Assembly (NCBI GenBank): GCA_036244855.1 | Contig: BQKZ01002453.1 | Coordinates: forward strand, 27,203-91,202 | Direction of reading: 5' to 3' | DNA: 64,000 nucleotides | Source of the DNA: Temnopleurus reevesii | Lineage: Eukaryota > Echinodermata > Echinoidea > Temnopleuroida > Temnopleuridae | Shown: positions 27,601 to 37,622 of the stretch, piece by piece | Numbering within the stretch: position 1 is the first letter of the stretch | Layout of the letters: each line of letters opens with the position of its first letter | Notes under the pieces: generated by a model | What the model saw: the letters and a program-made list of their open reading frames with translations, nothing else | Database searches by the model: none | What the model was told of the DNA's origin: nothing | Translations under genes and position numbers: made by a program

Positions 27601-29849
27601 TTATCCATTATAGGGTGATCATGAAGAAGGAAATAAAAACAAGAACTTTTTGTGGAGGCTGCTGCATCGCGGGTCGGTAACATGAATCACGGTGGAAAAA
27701 TGGAAGGGCGTCCATATTGTATTCCAAGAGAAGAGTTGAGGAGATGCTAATTCGCTTAGCAAGTTGATATGTCACATCGTATTATTCCAAACATAGTCCA
27801 CGCGTGTGCCCATGCCAATTGTTGCCTGATGGTAGACAGTGTTGGTGACAATATAATAATAATCTACAATGAGCTGGTCCATGTAAGCTTGCAAGGATGC
27901 GAGTGGATACGAAGATGGCTCGATAACAGATGAGTGTCTCGTTATTGACATGACTTTTGAAGAATGTTTCCACAGCGGGGTGTGAGCCCCATACACGCAT
28001 GACTATCCAAGAAGGGGGGGGGGGTGTCTGGAATATAATTCCTCAATGGTATATCCGCTTGCATGTGCAGTTATAGTGATCCATTATAAGTATAAATCCA
28101 GAATTAATATTCCCGATGATTAGATGAATATCCGCGTATCCACGTTTCAAAAAGAAGCTATATATTCGTAGTCATCACCATACATTGTTGTTTTCATAAT
28201 CCAAAATATTATACAGACATAGTAATTGTACTAACTGTTGCTGTTGGGTGTTGCATGTCAAATACAAAACATACAATGAACATACAAGTATCTCAATTAT
28301 TGTGTTAAATCTGCAATGTACCAATCTTGAATAGAGTACAACTTAAAATACATCCCTATTAATTAATTCATTAGTTGTTTAATACGGTTTTGTATTAAGA
28401 AATCATTTAGAATTGAAATTATCTATAATGTCATATTGTACAATAAAAAATAGACTAATCGAGTAAAATTAAATTTATAACAAAATTATAAAAATGATTG
28501 GCAGAAATGAAGCAACAATTCTGGAAAACCAATGAATAAACATATCATGAAATCTGCAGTGAATGTTTAAAACTAATGTCAATAATATTGTTTGTATGTG
28601 AATAGTACATGTGCCCTTTGAAAAGATGGGCGTGTCAGATTGAATGTCTTAGCACCCTTGCCTAAAACTACACAACAAAACATGAAGAATCCTCACCATC
28701 ATGAAAACCCGAATTGCTCTCATCGTGCCATGCATCCAACGCGAGTGAAAAATCACCCTGTAAACGAGAAGAAAAAAAATGTTCATTATCACAATAGTAC
28801 AAATGAATACCTATTATTGCCTGATATCGGAGGTACCAAAAGTCGTTAACATTTTGAATTTGAGAAGACAACAAACAAGCACTATTCATCACCATGTTGC
28901 ATGCGAACTCTTTATGACATACCATGCACTGTGGATAAAACTAGGGCATCTTTTAATTGAATGAAAGACTTGGACTGGTATAATGAGAGATATACCCCCT
29001 TCGAAGATGAGCCGAGATTCATTAAAAGGAACTACTCAAGCATGAATGAATACAGTAGTGTTGCGGGTAAACTATACCCCCCCCCCCCCCCTTTACTACA
29101 GAAAACTTCAAGCGCATCCTTTATTGATTGCTCAAAGCACAATCTCAGAATTTTCACACGCTCATGGATTAAACAGCTCTACTTGGGATGTATATAAGAA
29201 AGAATTTGTCCAGGAAATAACTATGGAGTGGAATGGTTGTGTTATGTACGAAACGAAAATAAAACATTACTTACCGGCCAGTCAATATCAAACGCTATTT
29301 GTATTAATCCATCATGAATATCGAAAGAATTTTCTCCCAAAACAGACGTATTCCGGAAAGCAAATGTGCATTGTCCTGGCAAGGGTTCTTCGGGGATTTC
29401 ACGAAGAAAATGAAGCAAGCACACTGTGAAATATGTCCTACATGGTCCAACACATTGATCATCAGCACTTGTAATATTTCCACAACATTGTCCATTGATA
29501 TCCTTGGCTTGGTCGTTGGTAAAGGAGTTGAGGCGAAGTTCGAATATGCCTGCAGCTGTCGTGACCTGTATGAAAACACACAAAAAACGGGAAAAATATT
29601 AATACACCGATAATGACTTTCTGAAATGGATGCGGGAGCATCGCTCGGCATGCCGTATCTCTCGGCTGAGTGTGTAGCCGTTATTTGGCCTACCATTGTA
29701 CGAAAATGCTTCGTGCTACATAACGGAGATTCCAATTTTAGTACACGAGCTTAATTGAGATGGAAAAGAACACGATTTCTTACCTTTGAAATAATGCTAA
29801 TCCAATGCAAGGCAAAAATCACTGTATTACTCCAATTAAAACGCCCCAT
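15662..29849 (-). CDS. Delta: Delta, Notch ligand (ten coding exons, 796 aa predicted)
   Basis: Single-pass membrane ligand that activates Notch on neighbouring cells. Joining 29849-29784, 29565-29275, 28757-28697, 25150-24896, 21785-21731, 21081-20793, 20440-20230, 19980-18888, 17687-17624 and 15667-15662 gives 2388 coding bases plus a stop, in frame at every GT-AG junction. Domains in order: signal peptide (about 1-22), MNNL (23-139), DSL (160-222, six Cys at 180, 189, 193, 205, 213, 222), nine EGF repeats (227-547), membrane span (about 589-612), cytoplasmic tail (613-796) ending ATEV. EGF3-7 and EGF9 carry the O-fucose pattern C-x4-T-C. The tail has NxxN at 633-636 and 672-675, like Neuralized-binding motifs of Delta. 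The start has A at -3 and G at +4. Family assignment is near certain from the DSL cysteine spacing plus EGF array; exons 9 and 10 are less certain. Serrate/Jagged is excluded because there is no cysteine-rich region after the EGFs. Confidence 0.95.
15880..16105. promoter_or_regulatory. Intron 9 block with octamer, CCAAT and CACGTG palindrome
   Basis: Contains ATTTGCATAT (15919-15928), CCACGCGATTGG (about 15981; CACGCG plus inverted CCAAT), a perfect 14-base palindrome TGATCACGTGATCA (16024-16037) and ACCAATC just after it. It is clearly GC-richer than the rest of the intron and looks like conserved control DNA, but no coding potential is recognised. Confidence 0.35.
16106..17623. other. Rest of Delta intron 9
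   Basis: No recognised feature apart from moderately GC-richer patches near 16320-16400 and 16750-16860. The intron starts GTAATT at 17623. Confidence 0.45.
17624..17687 (-). CDS. Delta: Delta exon 9: penultimate tail exon ending A-T-E
   Basis: A 64-nt exon (1+63) found by following the exon 8 donor. The acceptor is strong: a long pyrimidine tract and CTGACAG|G. In the phase required by exon 8 it encodes 21 residues, starting A-A-V-D-D and ending L-H-A-T-E, and the donor is GAG|GTAATT. ATEV is the C-terminal PDZ-binding sequence of vertebrate Delta-like 1 and 4, so finding ATE in the right frame at an exon end is unlikely to be chance. Without splicing the frame would run on 14 residues to a stop. 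Confidence 0.72.
18888..19980 (-). CDS. Delta: Delta exon 8: EGF6-9, membrane span, most of the tail
   Basis: Residues 410 (split) to 774 (split). EGF6 ends at 433; EGF7 is 438-469, EGF8 476-507 (NINDC start, calcium-binding type, no O-fucose sequon), EGF9 514-547. A 40-residue juxtamembrane stalk leads to a Leu/Ile/Val-rich span (about 589-612) and a basic stop-transfer YRK. The tail is rich in Ser, Asn and Tyr, with EEYYYYDEKS near 731-740 and a Ser/Gln run after it. The exon is open to a stop at 18886-18884 (TCG TAA), but this overlaps the consensus donor C|GTAAGT at 18887-18882. Either product has Ser at 774. Confidence 0.95.
20230..20440 (-). CDS. Delta: Delta exon 7: EGF4 end, EGF5, EGF6 start
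   Basis: Residues 340-409 plus one base. It completes EGF4 (Cys 347, 349, 358), encodes all of EGF5 (365-396; CANGSTC) and starts EGF6 at Cys 402. Acceptor ATTATTCAG|AGT, donor AACG|GTACGT, phase 1. Intron 6 is 352 bp and intron 7 is 249 bp. Confidence 0.94.
20793..21081 (-). CDS. Delta: Delta exon 6: EGF1 end, EGF2, EGF3, EGF4 start
   Basis: Residues 243 (split) to 339. EGF2 spans 256-284, EGF3 291-324, and EGF4 begins at 330. EGF3 (CMNGGTC) and EGF4 (CVNGGTC) have the O-fucosylation sequon. Acceptor CTTTATAG|T, donor TGTAAG|GTAAGA, phase 0. A second possible donor four bases upstream (T|GTAAGG) would break the frame into exon 7, so the downstream one is used. Confidence 0.94.
21731..21785 (-). 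CDS. Delta: Delta exon 5: first half of EGF1
   Basis: A 55-nt exon (residues 225 split to 243 split) for the start of EGF1, C-SEGC-VHGQC-VAPNSC. Acceptor CTCTACAG|CC, donor TGCAG|GTAAGT. The 2+51+2 base layout fits only with exon 4 (phase 1) before it and exon 6 (phase 2) after it. EGF1 is short, as EGF1 and EGF2 are in Delta/Jagged ligands. Confidence 0.93.
21786..24895. other. Delta intron 4 with several E-box/Hes cores
   Basis: A 3110-bp intron. CACGTG occurs at 23181, 23253 (as GGCACGTGGT) and 23462, and ACACGCGACC (minus) at 22893-22902. No coding exon or repeat is recognised; whether it holds an enhancer is open. Confidence 0.4.
24896..25150 (-). CDS. Delta: Delta exon 4: DSL domain
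   Basis: Residues 140 (split) to 224. It carries the Delta/Serrate/LAG-2 domain that binds Notch EGF11-12. Cysteine spacing C-x8-C-x3-C-x11-C-x7-C-x8-C is exactly the DSL pattern, with YSYRVVC at the first Cys, NFYGSKC at the second and GWEGSWC at the last. N155 (NVS) and N162 (NYT) are possible glycosylation sites. Acceptor TTTGCGTCCAG|GTACC, donor TTG|GTGAGT, phase 1 both sides. Confidence 0.96.
25463..27806. promoter_or_regulatory. Intron 3 candidate control region (E-box, Su(H), Hes-type sites)
   Basis: Within Delta intron 3 (25151-28696) lie CACGTG at 25463, a perfect Su(H)/CSL site CGTGGGAA at 25561-25568, two CGCGTG cores 11 bases apart at 25787 and 25798, a second Su(H) site (minus strand) at 26615-26622, GGCACGCGAA at 26661-26670 and the palindrome CACGCGTG at 27799-27806. 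Su(H) sites are where Notch-activated complexes bind, and CACGCG/CACGTG sites are bound by Hes repressors. The motifs are seen; enhancer function is inferred. Confidence 0.4.
26661..26670 (+). promoter_or_regulatory. Hes class C-type site GGCACGCGAA in intron 3
   Basis: The only GGCACGCG inside the Delta transcription unit. It lies 39 bases from the Su(H) site at 26615-26622. Confidence 0.45.
28697..28757 (-). CDS. Delta: Delta exon 3: end of MNNL
   Basis: A 61-nt exon for residues 120-139 plus the first base of codon 140. It reads GDFSLALDAWHDESN, matching the conserved W-P-G-x-F-S-L-x-x-x-A-x-H that ends the MNNL module in Delta proteins once joined to exon 2. Acceptor CGTTTACAG|GGT, donor GATG|GTGAGG, phase 1. 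Intron 2 is 517 bp. Confidence 0.9.
29275..29565 (-). CDS. Delta: Delta exon 2: MNNL domain
   Basis: Residues 23-119, phase 0 at both ends; acceptor TTTCATACAG|GTC, donor CCG|GTAAGT. It encodes the N-terminal Notch-ligand (MNNL) module: G-I-F-E-L-R-L near the start, the paired cysteines NGQCC (49-50), then Cys 60, 64, 71 and 88, and FDIDWP at the end. Potential N-glycosylation sites are N52 (NIT) and N94 (NTS). In Delta and Jagged proteins this C2-like module contacts Notch and lipid. Confidence 0.93.
29784..29849 (-). CDS. Delta: Delta exon 1: start codon and signal peptide
   Basis: Residues 1-22. The peptide begins MGRFNW and has a short hydrophobic core (VIFALHWISII), as expected for a secretion signal. 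The donor reads AAG|GTAAGA, phase 0, and joins exon 2 to give the K-V-T-T junction. Intron 1 is 218 bp (29566-29783). Conservation of this short exon cannot be judged here, but it is the only nearby ATG with a hydrophobic stretch, a correct phase and a strong donor. Confidence 0.85.
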
Positions 29850-30008
29850 AGTTCCAGTAAAGATTGCACGCCAAAGAGGCAGTGCGGCTGAGAAACCCTT
29901 GTCCGTTATTCCTTTCTTATCACTCCACTCAATTCTGCGAGCCTGCTACGATCGACTTGATCGGCCAGCTCTCTTTGTCATTTTCGGCTCGACTTTACAT
30001 TTACTACG

Positions 30009-30061
30009 CTCCGCCCATAAGTGTGGCACGTCGACCAATCACAGCTCACCCCACACGCGAG
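30009..30061 (-). promoter_or_regulatory. Proximal CCAAT and GC boxes upstream of Delta ATG
   Basis: On the minus strand: GGCTCGCGTGTGGGG (CGCGTG core), GTGATTGGTC (inverted CCAAT), GACGTGCC, then GGGCGGAGC (GC box). They sit 160-210 bases upstream of the ATG and are locally GC-rich. They could be an alternative TATA-less promoter or control elements in the 5' UTR of the TATA promoter above. Confidence 0.4.
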
Positions 30062-30496
30062 CCTCCGTAGCGTTTGATGATAGCACACTGAGCAAATTAT
30101 CGCACGAGAGGGCGACAATCTACTTTTGTCACCGATGAAGTTGTCCTGTTGCAGAAAGTAGTATTGGAGACTGTCAAATTTGACAGTGGGCGTTTAGTTC
30201 AACTCCAATGTATACAAAATATTACGATATAATTCAATAAATATATTGTTCATGCAAATTATAAAACTGCACAAATGGGTAGAAAATCGCAGAAATTACT
30301 TGTTACACGAAGAAGAAGATTTCACTTGAGCGTATTCCGACTTGGGTATATTCCAAATATATTTCACTTGTTGCGAGATGGTATAGAACAGCGTGTAAAC
30401 TTCGCTGAAAGTATAGTTGAAAAGTACACGCAAAGTTTGGTTGCGTTCGCGAGGACAGATTCTTAATAAATAACCAAGTCTAACGAGGAACTCCGC

Positions 30497-30567
30497 TTTA
30501 TATACGAGACCTCGGCTCGTGCCGCTGTTTTGCATATGAATAGGATTATGGCCCGCTGTCGCGTGGG
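30497..30567 (-). promoter_or_regulatory. Candidate Delta core promoter with TATA box
   Basis: Minus strand, in order of transcription: CCCACGCGAC (about 30567-30558, Hes class C core), CATATGCAAAA (octamer-like, about 30538-30528), GGCACGAGCC (CACGAG, an N-box form), then GTATATAAAGCGG with the TATA near 30505-30497. A start about 30 bases on, near 30475, would leave a 5' UTR of roughly 620 bases before the ATG at 29849. The TATA sequence and orientation are clear; that it is the Delta promoter is inferred from position. Confidence 0.5.
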
Positions 30568-30582
30568 CTCGAGTTTTTTTCT

Positions 30583-30587
<5 letters not shown>

Positions 30588-30615
<28 letters not shown>
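30588..30615. repeat. (TC/GA)n tract upstream of the Delta TATA box
   Basis: A pure 28-base TC run on the plus strand (GA on the minus strand), about 90 bases upstream of the TATA box. GA tracts are common near metazoan promoters and also occur as simple repeats elsewhere in this window. Confidence 0.9.
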
Positions 30616-30617
<2 letters not shown>

Positions 30618-30845
30618 AAATCCGGATTATCTCGAGGCACGATCCACAGGGTCCAATGTTCTTTATCGATGTGCCTTCTTCAAAACAACCCAGGTCGATT
30701 TTTTTCTCTCTATCGTCTTGTTAGTTCTTCTTTTTTGTTGTTTGTTAACCAAAGTCTATTTTCAAGGGATAATTGTATGCTGGGTTGGAAATTTATAATA
30801 CTTTTTGTTAGCTCGAGCTACTTTGTCAGAGATAAAGCTTCAGTT

Positions 30846-30853
30846 CGCGTGCC
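30846..30853 (-). promoter_or_regulatory. Hes class C-type site, upstream of Delta
   Basis: Reads GGCACGCGAA on the minus strand, about 350 bases upstream of the candidate TATA box. Confidence 0.45.
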
Positions 30854-31319
30854 TCTAATTACCTATGAGCTCCAATTTGACTATCAATGGAACTTATAGT
30901 TCTTCTAAATCATACATGCTTATAATACTCAACTTCTGACAAAATGTACCTAAAATTATTTTGTTATATTAATTGCTTTCCAATGAGACACTGTCTATTC
31001 TGACACTGAAATAATAGCCTACTGAAATAACCGTTGGAATTTTATATCGAGAATTATGGTGGTATTTATGAATTATGTTCTGCCTCCGTCCAAAGTTGGC
31101 ATTTTCTGGTTATATAGTTACAAATACTCTTCAAATTCCATCAGTGCGATGCCATGAGTTGGTTATATTCCAACAAAGGCAAGGTAGAGGGGTGCCACAC
31201 GTATCACTGGCCTGGTCTTTATATTAGCCCAGTCCCTCACTTTTTTCTTTCCTCCCTGGTTCCCCCTCCACTCTTCCAAAGTTCTTTTGTTCGTCTCAAC
31301 CTCACCCTCGCCAGCAAGT

Positions 31320-31745
31320 GTGCTGCCATTGTACGCGACGCGTGCCTACAGTCAATAGTTTGAATAGGTCCACGAGAGGCTTTTTTCTTTCTTTCCACTA
31401 CGCTCTTTCATTCCATTCAAACTGTGTGGTCAGCTGTGTCCAAGCAACTTGCTTGCACCTGCGCTTCGTTTGTTAGCCTGCTATTGTTGTTCGGGTGGTT
31501 CTCTTGCTTTTTTTCCTCCCTACCATAAATTTGCCCCATTCGGTTGCCTGGTTTTACCATTAATTTCTGCTGGAGAACCCGCCCTGACCCGGGCGTATAT
31601 TCATAGATTCATGATCGTTCTAGCCAATCAGAGCGCGAGTTGACAAAGCGCGCGGCAAAAGCCGGAAACCCGTGCGTTTTATATGAATGAAGACTTCCTG
31701 GGTTGATATGCAAATATGGGGTCACCATTTACGAGCACGTGCCAT
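31320..31745. promoter_or_regulatory. GC-richer block upstream of Delta with Hes, CCAAT and octamer sites
   Basis: Contains GGCACGCGTC (minus, 31337-31346), GCCAATCAGAGCGCG (CCAAT box, about 31623), a GC-rich GCGCGCGGC patch (31650), the octamer ATATGCAAAT (31706-31715) and GCACGTGCC (31735-31743). It stands out from the AT-rich surroundings and lies 1.5-1.9 kb upstream of the ATG. No ORF of note. Confidence 0.4.
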
Positions 31746-32222
31746 CAATACTACAAGGTCATGACAGTCATAAATATCTACCAAAAACACAATTTTGTGT
31801 TTTCTCCCATTTGTTCACGTACCAAACATACCAATAGATATAGCAGGTGAAATACTTCATACTTGTTGCTCATGATAAATGCAAACTTTATACTTGCTGT
31901 CGGCGAAGGAACTCAGTGCTTATCACGATATTGCATGATAACATTAATGACTTTTATCTTTTTAAATATTATGAGCATCCGTCGGGGTTTCCGCCAGAGC
32001 ATATTTTCTAAACAATCGACAAGATATGTCGAATCATTAATAATACAGATTAAAACCTTAATGGTTGTTTATATTCGTTGCTGTAAACATGGTAACGTAT
32101 ACATGAAACATACCATACCCTAATGAAGCTAATAAATATATTGACATTGTTGTCAATATCTAAAGGATGTCCGGAAACACAGGAAATGAGATGGATAAAA
32201 GAAAGGCATCAAGAAAGAGAAG

Positions 32223-32228
<6 letters not shown>

Positions 32229-32260
<32 letters not shown>
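32229..32260. repeat. (GA)n microsatellite
   Basis: Pure AG run of about 32 bases, followed by a purine-rich tail to 32330. Confidence 0.9.
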
Positions 32261-32264
<4 letters not shown>

Positions 32265-32854
32265 GAGGGGCGGTAGTGAGAGGGTGGGGGAAGAAAGAAA
32301 ACCAAGATGAGGGAGCCAAGTAATTGTTCTGAAAGTTACTTTTATGAAAGGGAATAGTTTTGCAAATGTTAAAAGTTTTTAAGCTACGTTTAGACCTTAA
32401 TTTTATGTTTATTAGGATTAAGAGTTTATATCACTTTTATTCTAGAGTGCAAACAATGAGTTTCATTTTTGGACGAAATGGTGTTGGTATAATTGTCTAA
32501 TTTTCATCCCAAATCTATTTCATATACAAATTATTACTGCATGCGTTTGCTTTTCTTCCATTTTATTTAGGACGATTATTAGAGAGGGTAAAATAGAAAA
32601 CTGTTGAATTACTAGTTTCTCCATCTACTTCGCAATGTCTAAAATCACCCATTTAACAAATAAGCAACGATAAATCTGCAAACGATATTAAATGCTGTCA
32701 ACATGGTAAAATGATTGTACATTCATCCAAACGCAAACCATTGCATTTATTTGCCCGAAGCATAATTTGGAATTACTTCGGTTGTTACAAACGAATTAAA
32801 AGAAAAAAGGACTCAAATATAAGAAAGACTCGGGTGAACAAAACTATCATTTTG

Positions 32855-32862
32855 GGCACGCG
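32855..32862 (+). promoter_or_regulatory. GGCACGCG site, upstream of Delta
   Basis: Context GGGCACGCGCC. Surrounding sequence is unremarkable AT-rich DNA. Confidence 0.35.
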
Positions 32863-33980
32863 CCTCGACTTTCTTACTATAATCCATATACTTGTCCATT
32901 TTGCATAACAATAGAAGCAATTCTTTATGAAAATACTCTGAGCTCGACCGATGTTTGCGCGGTGAACAACAAAGCGGTGGCGGAAATCTTTGAAGTTTTG
33001 AGGTCTTTAAGAAAATGGGTAATTTACACCAACCTACACTGGTAGCACAAAGCAGATATCATCAGCATTATGCTTATCAAATATTCGAGGGATACTGTAT
33101 GAATTATTCTGATGATACATATAATGTAAATTTTCAACAGTCACCATCGCCTTTGATATTAAAAGTTTGGATAAAACGGGGAAGGGGCCATTCGCTTTGA
33201 GAAATTTCAACGCTTTTTATTTGTATACCCCCACATGCTCATCTGGGTCGCAAGAAATATTTATAAGAATAATGCTTATTGATAATATTTGTCCGGTAAT
33301 ACCCGTCAAAATTTTAGAATTAACTTAAGTGACAATATTTGATTTTTTTTAGCCCTATATTGTTTGCCTATTCCACAATAATGATAAAAGATTATGGTTG
33401 ATTTGGTTTTGAATCAAAGTTATAAAAACTTATATCCTTTTAAATTGTGTTTGTCTTGCAACATGCTGAAGTTAATAAGAATATTGAAGTACATTTACTG
33501 CGTGTGCCGACAATTCTGGGATGGCTCCATAAATTGAAAAATTTGCATTTTACACATTTTCGTTTGTCTAAGATGAAGATGCTAATGACTCCAGTTAAAT
33601 CAAGCTAAAGTGAAGTGAATAAATTTTATATGTCCGCGGTCTTCAATCATTTCGCTAACAATAAAAATAATTATGCTTAGCATTCTGTATGTATTGATGT
33701 CTTCTTTTCAAAAGTTAACAAAAATGAAAAATATTATGGAAAACTTTCTGCATCAAACTCAGATCACATAGCGAATAGGACTAGTAAATATATATGCAAG
33801 CAAAAGATGATTCAAATTTTTAGATCACATATTATTTAGTTAGTTTTATAATATTTGTGATACCGTGTTGATCTGCCCTAGGTGTTCGTTATACAGATGT
33901 ATAAAGACTCGACGGATTTGGTGCAGACTCACAATCATTAATTTCAACAGTGAATACTTTTCCTGAAATAATGACATGTT

Positions 33981-33988
33981 CGCGTGCC
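33981..33988 (-). promoter_or_regulatory. GGCACGCG site, upstream of Delta
   Basis: Context on the minus strand TGGCACGCGAA; isolated. Confidence 0.35.
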
Positions 33989-35005
33989 ATTTCGTAATTA
34001 AGCTAATTAATTACCATGATAATTCGGTATATACCAGTTGTTTAATCATAGTTTATTTGTAGGAGTCAAGATGGCAGATAGGGCCCTGATGATTGGTAAT
34101 TTCTCCCCCTTTAATCACGAAAGACCGGAAGCTCATTGTTCCACTATGTTTAGTTGATTTCTATAGCCTTCTTAACTATGCCATCTGCCACGCGCCCAAG
34201 TAATTTGAATAAGAAAAGAAACAAACAAAAGAGGTGTCTTCGAGACACTAACAAAGACGCCTTGCTGAGATGAATGATGTCAAAAGAACAACGGAAGGAG
34301 GGGAAACAGAAGATGAGTGTAAAATAAGTTTTCCTTGTTTTTTTCCTCTCCCCCTGTCTCTTCGTCAGTTCACTTTTTTGGAGTTCGACGAATTTAAGGC
34401 GTTGTGGACCGACTTGTTGAAAATTGTACGAAACCCAACCGCAAAGCCACAGCCACCGTATTTAATAAGTTAACGTATAATGTTGACATTGGAGACGAGG
34501 AATTATCGGCGCCAACGGTTTTGGGGATATTTTAGAGGGCTTTGATATTTAGGCCATCTAGTTAATTAATTCGACGGTATGATGTATGCCGTTGACTGTG
34601 TGGGTCATTACTTCGATAATGATGGACACAAATGTTTGCTAACATTTCATTTGATTTATCTCAAATAATTTTATCCTTTAAATATTCAATATCATTGCAG
34701 AAATCGTTATAATTTTTGTGGGGAGAATTTATAATCTTTCTAGCTAAATATTCGATTTTGAAAAGAAAATATGATCAATTCAATTATGAATAATTTCCTG
34801 TTCTTCGAATGTTATTCGTCAAGTTTAGCACAGACATGCATAGCGCATCCAATGAAAAGTAAAATACTTCCATTATTGAAAATTAATAATGTAATCTTAC
34901 TGTATAATATAGAGTGATTAAAGTAACAACTTTTTAATCGTCTATACTCGTGAGCAATATGAGTGGTAGATTGTAGAGACTCTAGTGTCATATTTTCTGC
35001 TTTGA

Positions 35006-35349
35006 CAATGCTTGCTTCCCTATTTGTTAAAGAGCTGAAGATGAGTTAGCATGCCAAAGGCCTAAAGCTCAACTGTGCTAACCCGCTCATAAACAAGTTC
35101 ATACCTCCGACAAATTATAGCCTCACTCAAGAATCACGCAAACTATACAAAATATTGGCCATGAACCATCCTCCAATGTCCAATGCTTGCTTTCTAATTT
35201 GTTAAAAAGCTGAAGATAAGTTATCATGTCAAAGGCAAAAAGCTCAACTATGCTAACCCGCTTATAAATAAGTTCATATCTACGACAAATTATAGCCTCG
35301 CTCAAGAATCACACAAACTATACAAACTATTGGCCATGAACCATACTAC
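35006..35349. repeat. Imperfect tandem duplication, 175-bp unit
   Basis: Copies start at 35006 and 35181 (CAATGCTTGCTT), and both contain GCTAACCCGCT and CAAATTATAGCCTC and end ATTGGCCATGAACCAT. About 90 percent alike by eye. Confidence 0.9.
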
Positions 35350-35480
35350 AGAGTTGACAAAATTGAAAATACACCCCCCCCCCCTCCATAACTCTTTCCA
35401 CCCTTCACCCAAATCAAGAGATCGCCAAATATGTAGCACACACGCATCGAGACCCACGTCTTGCTTGTAAATTTCCCAAC

Positions 35481-35490
35481 GGCACGCGAC
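35481..35490 (+). promoter_or_regulatory. Full class C site GGCACGCGAC
   Basis: Context CAAC-GGCACGCGAC-CAG, about 5.6 kb upstream of the Delta ATG, with CGCGTG at 35645 nearby. Confidence 0.45.
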
Positions 35491-36359
35491 CAGTTTCACG
35501 ACCGTCAACAGCGTCAATTTCATATTTGTATCTTTCTTTTATGATGGAATTCTTTAAGATGATACAATGAGGGTGTTTTGCACTTAGAGTTATCAATCAT
35601 TTCCGTCTTGCTGACATATTTTTGTAACGGAAAATATTTCTCCTCGCGTGCGTGAAATTCCTTTCAGCATCGCATCAGGTCGCTTATGATTATAATTACC
35701 ATGATTTTCAGACTTGAAAGGAGATGTGTCTCGCAAATGTATTAAACAGTTTGTTTTGGATGTGAAACAGTGATGGGTCATGTAATGACTAAAAATTTGC
35801 AATTTTTTTAGGATTAAAAATACATTGTTGTTCATAGTTCTTTCTTCATTTTTAACTGTCATGATTATCCCAAATGAATCGATGCAAATTTTAATGTTTG
35901 TATAGCTTTAATGATGTAATTTGGTCAAGATTTTGATGAATATTTTTTGATGAGTTTGCGCAAAATTCGAAGATATCGAACGTTTCATACTTCGCTGAGA
36001 ACTGGTTTTATCCAAAAAGAAATGAGAACATGCAGTCATGACTGGAATTCAATTTGCTCCCCATTTCAGAAAGGCATAATTTTTGTTTTTATCATGGAAA
36101 TTTATCCAAAAATATCTTTATTTATTCCTCAACAAGATCCATGAATATCAAACATATCGACACGGTTCACTGAGCACAGTACATAAAAAGTGAATGTTTG
36201 GCAGTATCATAAATTTGACAACTTATTTTTCTTTTTAGTTAAACTTGTTTTTATTTTGAGTTTAGTCGTTTGTAAATGATCATCAACCATCATCTTATCA
36301 AATGTATACCATCAGGAAGTTGTCACGCATCAATGAGCACTATTCATAGCCTTATTCTT

Positions 36360-36379
36360 TTATATATATATATATATAT
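36360..36379. repeat. (TA)n microsatellite
   Basis: Alternating TA run of about 20 bases. Confidence 0.9.
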
Positions 36380-37500
36380 GTATATTATATTCTTCTGAAT
36401 GCCATTTTAATATGCTCAATGAAGCGAAATAATTTTCACAATGATCTGTTTTTAAAAATTAAAGAGGAGTACGATTGATGCCTTAAAATTCTGAAATCTA
36501 CTGAAAAGCGCAGTAAAGATGCATAAGAAATTTTAGCTAAAATAAAATAAAATTTATAAGGAATTACTTTGATACTGTGATATAAGAAATTTGTAATGAA
36601 ATGTATAAAGAACCATATAAAACAACAGATCGAGTGTTCGTCACCAGAGATCTGGTTGAGAGCGGGGGGGGGGGGGGTACTCACCATCCCACCCATCATC
36701 CATCACCCCCGCCATACACCCAGTCCCACACTTCGCACACTTAGCCCCAAAGTCCAGCATAAAATAAATAAAATGATCACCTTCAAAATTTAAGGATTTT
36801 CATCAAATTTCATCTCCATTATTAATATCTGTATGACAGTGTTGGTATGCAGAATTATATTTATGTAACGAAGCAACGCCACGCTTGCCCATGCGCAGAT
36901 CAAATTGGTGAAGAGGCGGGAAAAGTTAATCTTTTCTTTGTTTGCGAACAATTTTATGATAATTGTCAGCAGCTGGAGATGTGTCGGTATTTAGAAGCTC
37001 ATCAATTCGAGTCGAGGTTTTTAAACGGGCGATAAATGGGCAAATTAAATGACAGATAAGGCAAGATCAGTCAAGTGATAATGATGGTATGTTCCGATGC
37101 GTAACGTTTTCAGCGTGACAATACACAGCGCGATAATCTGAGCGCATTCTTTGGGTTTGATGGACAAAGATGTACATTGCTAAACGCCACATAGCTTTGC
37201 ATACAGCTGTCATGGCTCTTTGAACATCATTTGCAAAAAGTACGTTTGAGTTAGGGAATGCACTTCTGAAGATTCATCGTCTGCAATGCCAATACAATCC
37301 CATTTTTATTTAAAAGTTCCCGCCCAAATTGTAATTGTAATCCATATAAATGCACGCAGCTGCATACCAACATAACATTTACATTGGTTATCTGTTTCAA
37401 TGTGTGTTTATATTCGTTTAAATGAAATAAATGATAAAGGAAGAACATAGAAAAGTGAAACAGTGAAAGGTCTGAAGAGTATTAATGTCTGATGATGGAG

Positions 37501-37562
37501 AGGGGGGGGGGGGGGGAAAAAAAAAAAAAAGGGGGGGGGGGGGGCCCGGGGGGGGGGGAGGG

Positions 37563-37591
<29 letters not shown>
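37501..37591. repeat. Poly-G / poly-A block, probable low-quality or artefactual sequence
   Basis: Successive homopolymers: about 15 G, 14 A, 15 G, CCC, 11 G, then 25 or more A. Such a chain is rare in genuine sequence and typical of collapsed or low-quality reads. Confidence 0.75.
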
Positions 37592-37593
<2 letters not shown>

Positions 37594-37622
37594 TACTAAA
37601 GAAACAGAATACTGTATCATTA

